Positions 8,031-13,533 of a stretch of DNA of 15,787 bases are shown here, one piece after another. Made by a program: the position numbers and the translations under genes. Numbering within the stretch: position 1 is the first letter of the stretch; each line of letters begins with the position of its first letter. The notes beneath the pieces are model-generated. The model did not search any database. It saw only the letters and a program-made list of their open reading frames with translations, and was not told the origin of the DNA. The stretch is from Coriobacteriia bacterium (GTDB lineage: Bacteria; Actinomycetota; Coriobacteriia; Anaerosomatales; JAENZW01): assembly GCA_029858605.1 (NCBI GenBank), contig JAOUET010000020.1:1-15787 (forward strand). The letters are read 5' to 3'.

Positions 8031-8059
8031 TTGACGGTGTATGAGCCGTGGGCTATGGT
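8031..8059 (+). promoter_or_regulatory. Sigma-70-type promoter of tRNA-Ile
   Basis: TTGACG (8031-8036) and TATGGT (8054-8059) are separated by exactly 17 nt. The predicted start of transcription near 8066 leaves a 5' leader of about 16 nt before the tRNA. This is the best-formed promoter in the window. Confidence 0.75.
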
Positions 8060-8081
8060 AGCGAAGCGTTTTCCCCGGTGG

Positions 8082-8158
8082 GGGCCCGTAGCTCAGTCGG
8101 TTAGAGCGCACGGCTGATAACCGTGAGGTCGGTGGTTCGAATCCACTCGGGCCCACCA
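8082..8158 (+). tRNA. tRNA-Ile (anticodon GAT)
   Basis: A complete cloverleaf can be folded by eye. The acceptor stem is GGGCCCG/CGGGCCC (8082-8088 with 8148-8154), the D-arm GCTC/GAGC (8091-8107), and the anticodon stem CACGG/CCGTG with loop CTGATAA, giving anticodon GAT at 8116-8118. The variable loop is AGGTC, and the T-arm GGTGG/CCACT with loop TTCGAAT has one G-T pair. The discriminator base is A8155, and CCA is encoded at 8156-8158. It reads AUC/AUU codons. In many bacteria a tRNA-Ile sits near gyrA or in an Ile-Ala pair; no tRNA-Ala follows here. Confidence 0.97.
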
Positions 8159-8193
8159 TTCCAGACAGACTCGTTGTACCGGACACGTCGCCG

Positions 8194-8218
8194 GCGGCGG
8201 AGGGCCCCTTCCGGCCGC
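8194..8218. terminator. GC-rich hairpin between tRNA-Ile and the CFA-like gene
   Basis: GCGGCGGAGG (8194-8203) pairs with CTTCCGGCCGC (8208-8218) through about ten pairs, including one G-T and one bulged G, around a 4-nt loop. It lies between convergent transcription units (tRNA plus, methyltransferase minus), so it could end both. There is no T-run on either side. Confidence 0.4.
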
Positions 8219-8225
8219 AGTGGGC

Positions 8226-9443
8226 CTACCGCTCCAGTGCCACTTGCATGACGTCGATGTTTCCGCTGCGGAAGCCGGTCCGGCAGTACGCGAGATAGTA
8301 GCGCCACATCCGCAGGAATCGCTCGTCGAAGCCCATCGCAAGCACCTGGTCCCGCACGGAGTCGAACCGTTCGAGCCACTTCTCGAGAGTGCACGCGTAC
8401 GACTGGCCGAAGAACTGCGGCTCCGCCACAGACAGGCCCTGTCCCTCGGCGGCCTTCCGAAACCGCTCGGGCGAGGGCAGCATGCCCCCGGGGAAGATGT
8501 AGCGCTGGGTGAAGTCGGGTCTCGCCCTGTAGGCATCGAAGCTCTCTTCGCAGATCGTGATGGTCTGCATCGCTATCCGTCCGCCTGCGGCGACCAGGTC
8601 TCGTAGACACCGGAAGAACAGAGGCCAGTACTGCTCGCCGACCGCCTCGAACATCTCGATCGATGCGATTCCGGTGTAGACCTCGGAAACGTCCCGGTAG
8701 TCCTGCAGCCGAATCTCGACCCGGCCGTCGAGCCCTGCATCTGCGACCCGGCGTGCGGCGAGATCTCGCTGCTCCTCGGACAGGGTGATCGCCGTGACGC
8801 GACAGCCGGCTTCTTGCGCGACGTGCATCGCGAAGCCGCCCCAGCCGCATCCGATCTCGAGCAGGTGGTCTCGCGTGGAAGGCTGCAGCAGTTCCAGCAG
8901 CCGGTCCCACTTGCGTTGCTGCGCCTCGCTTAGGTCCTCGGTCGTGCTCTCGCTGGTCTTCGAGAACAGGGCCGAGGAGTAGGTCATTGTGTCGTCGAGC
9001 CACAGTCGATAGAAGTCGTTCCCCAGGTCGTAGTGGTGGGCGACGTTCCGCCTGGCTCCGTTGCGCGTGTTGGCGCGCAGGCGGTGCCAGGCTCGTTGGA
9101 CGGGTTGCAGGGGTGTGGGGAGCCGGTCGAGCGCGCACGACTGGATGTTCGCCATGCCGAGGTCGAGGACGGCAGAAAGATCGGGCGTGTCCCACTCGCC
9201 GTAGATGTAGCCCTCGGCCAGACCGATAGAGCCGCTCATGACTATCCGGCGAGCCGCCCCGGGGTCGATGAGGGTCACTTCGGCGAGCGGACCGGGCCTG
9301 CGGCCCTCGAAGACGGCCACCGACCCGTTCGCATCGCGCAACGCCAGCTTGCCGACGGCAAGCCGCGAGAGCAGGGCGGTCACGATGCGCTCCGACGTCG
9401 TGTGCCGTCGCACTGACACCGTCGATGTGGAGGGCGTGGTCAT
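8226..9443 (-). CDS. CFA-synthase-like SAM-dependent lipid methyltransferase (UfaA1/Cfa family)
   Basis: A 405-residue enzyme of the cyclopropane-fatty-acyl-phospholipid synthase family, which transfers a methyl from S-adenosylmethionine to the double bond of an unsaturated acyl chain. The SAM motif is LLEIGCGWGGFA (194-205). Other hallmarks are HHYDLGNDFYRLWLDDTMTYS (136-156), TLSEEQRDLAARR, RLQDYRD, the MFEAVGE stretch with Glu266, RYIFPGGMLPS, and a C-terminal GFRSGNIDVMQVALER. Relative to E. coli Cfa, the bicarbonate-site Cys139 is Ser157 and His266 is Gln293, while Glu239 (Glu266) and Tyr317 (Tyr349) are kept. The start is ATG 9443, with GAGGAG (minus, 9452-9457) 8 nt upstream and a 4-nt ATGA overlap with the DUF1365 stop; the longer frame to 9536 lies inside that gene. 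The product could be cyclopropane, methyl-branched or methylene lipid. Confidence 0.92.
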   Translation of the reverse strand: MTTPSTSTVSVRRHTTSERIVTALLSRLAVGKLALRDANGSVAVFEGRRPGPLAEVTLIDPGAARRIVMSGSIGLAEGYIYGEWDTPDLSAVLDLGMANIQSCALDRLPTPLQPVQRAWHRLRANTRNGARRNVAHHYDLGNDFYRLWLDDTMTYSSALFSKTSESTTEDLSEAQQRKWDRLLELLQPSTRDHLLEIGCGWGGFAMHVAQEAGCRVTAITLSEEQRDLAARRVADAGLDGRVEIRLQDYRDVSEVYTGIASIEMFEAVGEQYWPLFFRCLRDLVAAGGRIAMQTITICEESFDAYRARPDFTQRYIFPGGMLPSPERFRKAAEGQGLSVAEPQFFGQSYACTLEKWLERFDSVRDQVLAMGFDERFLRMWRYYLAYCRTGFRSGNIDVMQVALER

Positions 9444-10201
9444 AGCGAGGTCTCCTCGTTGGGCGGAGCTGGCCTCGGAATGTAACGTATCCGCTTGGCC
9501 ACGATACGTAACGCCTGCCATCGGATGAGGATCCACGCGCGTGGCGACATCGGGCCGTACCGAAAAACGGTCGCAAGTATGCTGCGATCGGTGATCTCGC
9601 GTGCGCGAAGCGACACGCCGGCCACCAACAGCAACTCACCCTTGATGTAGTCGTGGATCGAGACAGCGAGCTTGTCGGCTGGCGGGGTGAAGTGGAACTC
9701 ATACCGGCCGTCCATCTCGATGAAAGGCGACACGTGGAAGACCTTGATGACCTCCGGACGTTGCTTCCAGTCGAGCGCGTGACCGTGTGCGTGCAGCAAG
9801 TAGTTGTGATGTTCGCCGAAGGTGTTGCAGACTTCGGCAAGGATTGCCCGGGGCAACCCGTCGGCGTCAAAGCAGTACCAGAGGGCCACAGGGTAGAAGC
9901 GGAAGCCGAGGACGCGAGGAAACGCGAGCAGGAACACCTTCCCGCCGGCCACATCGACTCCGGCTCTGGCGAGCAGGTCGTCGACCCATGGGCGCAACGG
10001 CGACCCATCGCGCGGTCCGTGGTCGCGATCCCAAAACGACATGAAGCCGCCGTGGTTGTAGGCGAAGAGCCGCATCGCGCGATCGAGATCGGCAAGCTCA
10101 TCGAGGTCGACATATATGTAGTACAGGCCGTAGCGGAACGCATTGCGCCTGGGCGTTCGGCGTTCGTGTCGAACGGTGCCGACGTAGAGCGCGCTACTCA
10201 C
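9440..10201 (-). CDS. DUF1365 (COG3496) protein of the lipid-modification operon
   Basis: A 253-residue DUF1365 protein. Recognisable family features are the N-terminal ALYVGTVRHERRTPRRNAFRY (4-24), PRVLGFRFYPVALWYCFD, EVCNTFGEHHNYL, KVFHVSPF and FHFTPP. The biochemical role is unknown. The family is almost always encoded beside an FAD oxidoreductase and a CFA-like methyltransferase, for example Rv0448c between Rv0449c and Rv0447c in M. tuberculosis, so a part in acyl-chain modification is inferred. The start is GTG, overlapping the stop of the FAD gene by 4 nt (GTGA), and its own stop overlaps the methyltransferase ATG (ATGA). The middle position and double overlap suggest the three proteins are made in fixed proportion. 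Confidence 0.9.
   Translation of the reverse strand: MSSALYVGTVRHERRTPRRNAFRYGLYYIYVDLDELADLDRAMRLFAYNHGGFMSFWDRDHGPRDGSPLRPWVDDLLARAGVDVAGGKVFLLAFPRVLGFRFYPVALWYCFDADGLPRAILAEVCNTFGEHHNYLLHAHGHALDWKQRPEVIKVFHVSPFIEMDGRYEFHFTPPADKLAVSIHDYIKGELLLVAGVSLRAREITDRSILATVFRYGPMSPRAWILIRWQALRIVAKRIRYIPRPAPPNEETSL
9452..9457 (-). promoter_or_regulatory. Ribosome binding site of the CFA-like gene
   Basis: The minus strand reads GAGGAG, 8 nt before ATG 9443 and inside the end of the DUF1365 gene. It fixes the start and allows initiation independent of pure coupling. Confidence 0.7.
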
Positions 10202-11514
10202 TTCGAGACCTCCGGGCCGCCCAGCACGCGCGTGCGGGAGGAGTCGAGCTCCTCTGCCCAGGGGAGTGCGGCGCCGAGACGCTCCGCGACGCTAACGGCG
10301 GACAGCATGCCATCCTCGTGGAAGCCGTATCGCGTCCATGCGCCCGCATACCAAACGTTGCCGACGCCCTGTATCTCACCGAGTCGCCTCTGGGCCGCAA
10401 TCGCGTCCGCCGAGTACATGGGGTGGTCGAAGACCATGCGCAGGAGCTCGCTGTCGGCGGCGGGATGTTTGTGCTCGTTGAGCGTCTCGATGACCGGCGT
10501 CTCGACGGGCAGCCGCTGAAGTCGGTTGAGGTAGTAGGAGAGCACCAACTTGTCCTTTGCCGTCTCGCAGCAGGCCGAATACCAGTTCCAGGCCGCCCAC
10601 GCGCGACGTCTCTTCGGCAGGAAGGACGGGTCCGTGTGGATCACTACTTCGTTTGGCCAGTAGGAGAAGACGCCGAGAATCTCCGTTTCCGCATCCGTGG
10701 CACCCGCGCCGAGCATCTCGAGGGTCTGTGGTGGATGCGAGGCGATGATGGCGGCATCGTAGACTTCAGTTCGCCGAGGCGTGGAGACTCGCACGCCGTT
10801 TTCGGTTCGAGAGACCGCTTCGACCGGCTCGGCGGTGTGCACTTCGCCCGAGAACGACCGCGCGGCCGCCTCCACGTACGTGCGCGACCCGCCGACGACC
10901 GAACGCCACTTGGGCTTGCCCGTGATGTGCAGTAGCCCGTGCTTGTCGCAGAAGCGCATGAAGGTAGCGGCTGGGTAGTCGAGCATCTTGCCGGGGGGCG
11001 CGGACCAGATTGCATCGCCCATTGGGATCAGGTACCAATCGGTGAAGCCCCCGCTGTAGCCTTCGCGCTCGAGCATCTCGCCGAGCGTCATCGTCTCGAG
11101 CGAAGGGTCCGCAAGCAAGCGGTCGGCGTTGCGGCTGAAGCGCACGATGTCCGCGAGCATCTTCAGGAAGCGGGGGTTCGCTATGTTCTTGCGCTGCGCG
11201 AACACGCTGTTCAGGCTGTCGCCGCTCCACTCGACGTTCTCGGCGGGCAACTGCACCGAGAAGGACATGTCTGACTCCTGCCATTCGACGTCGAGCCGCT
11301 CGAAGAAACGAATCAGGTTCGGATACGTGCGCTGGTTGAAGACCATGAATCCGGTATCTGCGGGGAAGCCGACACCCCCGACGGTCAGGTCCACCGTGCA
11401 GGCGTGCCCTCCCAGCCGACTCTCGGCCTCGTAGACATCGACCGTGTGATTTGGGGAAAGCAGCCAGGCCGAACCCAGACCACCTACACCAGTCCCTACG
11501 ATCGCTACCCTCAT
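10198..11514 (-). CDS. FAD-dependent oxidoreductase (COG2907, flavin amine-oxidase fold)
   Basis: A 438-residue flavoprotein. The N-terminal Rossmann motif is VAIVGTGVGGLGSAWLL (3-19), ending in the acidic residue Glu29 of VYEAESRLGGH. The C-terminal FAD motif is VWYAGAWTRYGFHEDGMLSAVSVAERLG (387-414), with conserved WSAPPGKMLDYPA in the middle. It belongs to the predicted NAD/FAD-binding group found with DUF1365 and CFA-like genes (Rv0449c-type); related enzymes may reduce or desaturate the methylated acyl chain. The frame is open to 11646, but ATG 11514 starts directly at the Rossmann fold and has AAGGA (11523-11527, minus) 8 nt upstream; ATG 11523 is the main alternative. First gene of a three-gene operon read leftwards, divergent from the SDR gene. 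Confidence 0.88.
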   Translation of the reverse strand: MRVAIVGTGVGGLGSAWLLSPNHTVDVYEAESRLGGHACTVDLTVGGVGFPADTGFMVFNQRTYPNLIRFFERLDVEWQESDMSFSVQLPAENVEWSGDSLNSVFAQRKNIANPRFLKMLADIVRFSRNADRLLADPSLETMTLGEMLEREGYSGGFTDWYLIPMGDAIWSAPPGKMLDYPAATFMRFCDKHGLLHITGKPKWRSVVGGSRTYVEAAARSFSGEVHTAEPVEAVSRTENGVRVSTPRRTEVYDAAIIASHPPQTLEMLGAGATDAETEILGVFSYWPNEVVIHTDPSFLPKRRRAWAAWNWYSACCETAKDKLVLSYYLNRLQRLPVETPVIETLNEHKHPAADSELLRMVFDHPMYSADAIAAQRRLGEIQGVGNVWYAGAWTRYGFHEDGMLSAVSVAERLGAALPWAEELDSSRTRVLGGPEVSK

Positions 11515-11666
11515 GATGCGCATCCTTCCCACGGCGCGTTCGAGTCGATGTGCGCCGCGGCGCCTTCTGCATTGGGAACAGTCATAGGTGATATTCCCTT
11601 GCATCGCTAACGCGTTCGCCTCAGGGCGACCGCAATGGCGCGGCACCGCGAGAGAGGAGCCCCCGC
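11515..11666. promoter_or_regulatory. Divergent promoter region between FAD gene and SDR gene
   Basis: This 152-bp gap must hold the promoters of both units. It contains a spaced inverted repeat GGGAA (11574-11578) / TTCCC (11594-11598), centres 20 bp apart, and a perfect 12-bp palindrome GCGCCGCGGCGC (11552-11563). GGGAAC resembles an ECF-type -35 element, but I found no matching -10. The only minus-strand sigma-70-like pair is poor (TTAGCG, 18 nt, TATGAC). Operator function is speculative. Confidence 0.35.
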
Positions 11667-12482
11667 ATGCCGACGATTCTCATCACAGGAGTGTCGAGCG
11701 GCATCGGCCGGGCGAGCGCGGAACGTTTCGCGCGTGCCGGCTGGAGAGTGATCGGGACAGTTCGGGATTCGGTGCGCGAGCAGGACACGTCTTGGCCCGG
11801 TGACGTGGCGATCGAGGCCCTCGACTTGGACTGTCCCGGGTGCGGGGCCGGACTGTCGGAGAGGGTGCTCGCTCGATACGGCTGCCCCGACGTTGTCGTC
11901 AACAACGCGGGCATGCTCCAGTTCGGCCCGATAGAGACCGCGAGCCCGGACGATATCGAGCGCATATTCCGGGTGAACGTGTTCGAGCAGCTGAGCCTCG
12001 CGTACGGATTCGTGCCCTCCATGCGCGAGCGGGGCAGTGGGACGATCGTCAACGTGACGTCCCTTGGTGGCCGCGTGGTCTTCCCGTTCTTCGCCGTCTA
12101 CAACGCGACGAAGCACGCCCTCGAGGGATTCAGTGAAGGCATGTGGCACGAGCTCCAGCCGTTCGGCATTCGCGTGAAGACGATCGAGCCGGGATTCGTC
12201 CAGACGGCAATCTGGGGCAAGGCCATCGGAGGGCCTGCCGAAGACAAGCCGGAGCCATATCGTTCGGCCATGGAGTCGATGGAGCGCTTCGAGAGGTCCA
12301 TCGAGAAACGCACATCATCCGAGCGAGCGGCCGAAGAGATCTGGGAAGCCGTCAATGACCCGTCCGACCGCCTTCGCTACCCTATCGCCGCATACGCTCG
12401 CCCGATGCTGCTCGCGAGGCGGCTCCTCGGCGACCGATTCATGTTGCGCTTCTTCCACCGGCGCTGGATGGGCAACGTGTAG
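11667..12482 (+). CDS. Short-chain dehydrogenase/reductase (SDR)
   Basis: A 271-residue classical SDR using NAD(P)H. The cofactor motif is TGVSSGIG (7-14), followed by NNAG (79-82), structural Asn104, and the catalytic Ser132, Tyr145 and Lys149 in the YNATK motif. PGFVQT (175-180) marks the usual substrate-side loop. Arg33 after the second beta strand (TVRDS) suggests an NADPH preference. The substrate is unknown. SDR genes often accompany the FAD oxidoreductase-DUF1365-CFA trio, so a role in processing the modified lipid is a reasonable inference. The ATG start has GAGGAG (11654-11659) 7 nt upstream. It is transcribed away from the trio across a 152-bp shared control region. Confidence 0.92.
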   Translation: MPTILITGVSSGIGRASAERFARAGWRVIGTVRDSVREQDTSWPGDVAIEALDLDCPGCGAGLSERVLARYGCPDVVVNNAGMLQFGPIETASPDDIERIFRVNVFEQLSLAYGFVPSMRERGSGTIVNVTSLGGRVVFPFFAVYNATKHALEGFSEGMWHELQPFGIRVKTIEPGFVQTAIWGKAIGGPAEDKPEPYRSAMESMERFERSIEKRTSSERAAEEIWEAVNDPSDRLRYPIAAYARPMLLARRLLGDRFMLRFFHRRWMGNV

Positions 12483-12643
12483 CTTTCGGCCCGGATGATG
12501 GGACTCCTTTGCCCGCGTCCCCGATTCGTCCCCGGCACGGGCCGCCCTGTCAGCACTCTTGCCGCGTGTGTTCCGGCGCAACGCGCCTCGCAGCATACTG
12601 AGACTGGAGTAGTGGCATATATTCGGCTGGAGGGGGCGCCAGT
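12483..12643 (+). other. Intergenic gap between SDR and membrane protein
   Basis: A 161-nt gap with little recognisable structure. GGCGC (12575-12579) and GCGCC (12583-12587) form a short 5-bp hairpin with an AAC loop and no T-run. TATATT at 12618-12623 looks like a -10 element but is too close to the ribosome site GGAGGGG at 12629-12635 to be convincing. No clear promoter found. Confidence 0.3.
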
Positions 12644-13474
12644 ATGCGACCGAGCCCGCGGACGGTCTTGTTGTTCGTGCTCGGGATGGGAAGCATCACC
12701 GCCATTGCCACCGTGGTCGGTCTCGAGGTGGGCGGGCCGGACGGCGCCCTCGCCATTCGCGACTTGGGCAAACTAGCCGTCATTATCGGATTGGCAATGG
12801 TGGTTCTGTCGGCGGCCGCGCTTTTGCCTCGCAGACACGATGGGCGAGGCGCTTGGGCTTTCATCGGAATCGCCCTGCTGTGCGTCGGAATCGGTGACGC
12901 GGTTGGGACGCACATCGAGATCGTACAAGGCCGGGAGGTTCCTTTCCCGGGAGCGGCGGACGTCTTCCGTGTGGCGTACTGCCTCCTGCTCTTCGGCGGC
13001 CTGCAGTCTGCCGTTCGCCGCTATCGGGCAAGGACGTCGCTCGCGGGCGCGGCTTGGTTCTCCGCAGCGAGCGGGGCCCTACTTCTTGCCGTGATCTGGC
13101 TGACAATACTGCAGCCATACATCCTGGCGGACGGTGGCCTGTCGGGAGGGGCGAGATTCCTCAGCATCCTCTACCCTGTTGTGGACGTGATGGCCCTCTT
13201 CGTTCCTGCGATGTTCATGCTGCTGGCCGCGGTTCGTCTCGGGCACGGCGGTGCCGCCATGCCCTGGTATGCATTGTGCTCGGGAGTTCTGGTGCTGGTG
13301 GCAAGTGACGTCGGCTTCTCATATCTCACGGTGACCGACAGCTATCAGGCCGGCGCGATCGTCGACTACGGCTGGATGTTCGCATACGTGCTGATTGCCG
13401 TGGGCGCCTCACTTGCACACGACCTGGCGCAACCGAGAGCGCAAGCGACCCGGTTGGCTCACGAGTCGGCGTGA
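12644..13474 (+). CDS. Orphan eight-helix membrane protein, MASE-like sensor domain
   Basis: A 276-residue integral membrane protein with about eight predicted helices (roughly 7-27, 41-61, 69-88, 104-122, 134-156, 174-198, 206-226, 243-260). The motif VPFPGAADVFRVAYCLLLFGGL (99-120) and the later YPVVDVMALF, ASDVGFSYL and DYGWMFAYVL segments resemble the membrane sensor region that precedes GGDEF, EAL, PAS or histidine-kinase modules in actinobacterial proteins. No such output domain follows: the protein ends about 16 residues after the last helix. It may be a stand-alone sensor, a partner of another protein, or a remnant. ATG 12644 has GGAGGGG (12629-12635) upstream. Ligand and function are unknown. 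It converges on the GH94 gene. Confidence 0.75.
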   Translation: MRPSPRTVLLFVLGMGSITAIATVVGLEVGGPDGALAIRDLGKLAVIIGLAMVVLSAAALLPRRHDGRGAWAFIGIALLCVGIGDAVGTHIEIVQGREVPFPGAADVFRVAYCLLLFGGLQSAVRRYRARTSLAGAAWFSAASGALLLAVIWLTILQPYILADGGLSGGARFLSILYPVVDVMALFVPAMFMLLAAVRLGHGGAAMPWYALCSGVLVLVASDVGFSYLTVTDSYQAGAIVDYGWMFAYVLIAVGASLAHDLAQPRAQATRLAHESA

Positions 13475-13477
13475 GGG

Positions 13478-13498
13478 CCTGCAGTCACCCGCTGCAGG
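13478..13498. terminator. Bidirectional hairpin between convergent genes
   Basis: CCTGCAG (13478-13484) and CTGCAGG (13492-13498) form a perfect 7-bp stem with a 7-nt loop, 3 nt after the stop of the membrane protein and 26 nt beyond the GH94 stop on the other strand. No T-run follows. It is well placed to end both transcripts. Confidence 0.45.
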
Positions 13499-13499
13499 T

Positions 13500-13533
13500 G
13501 CCGAGACCTAGCCTCCGCCGAGACCTAGCCTCC
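13500..13533. repeat. Perfect 17-bp tandem duplication over the GH94 stop codon
   Basis: The unit GCCGAGACCTAGCCTCC occurs twice without a gap or mismatch (13500-13516 and 13517-13533). The unit nearer the gene holds the last codons and TAG stop of the GH94 gene (13525-13527, minus); the other copy repeats the same end sequence in the 3' flank. Confidence 0.95.

Noticed and set aside
7932..8186. Minus-strand 84-residue frame reading GPSGFEPPTSRLSAVRSNRLSYGPP, and related frames reading RVDSNHRPHGYQPCALTD and EWIRTTDLTVISRAL
   Set aside because: These are the familiar antisense translations of a tRNA gene (here tRNA-Ile at 8082-8158), often mis-annotated as proteins. They overlap the tRNA and carry no independent evidence.
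8101..10143. A 680-residue minus-strand frame overlapping the DUF1365 and CFA-like genes
   Set aside because: An alternate frame of the same strand, low complexity and Arg/Ser-rich, that runs through the tRNA; the real genes in the other frame have full family motifs.
12618..12623. TATATT as a -10 promoter element for the membrane protein
   Set aside because: A start of transcription about 7 nt downstream would fall inside the ribosome binding site at 12629-12635, and no -35 is present.
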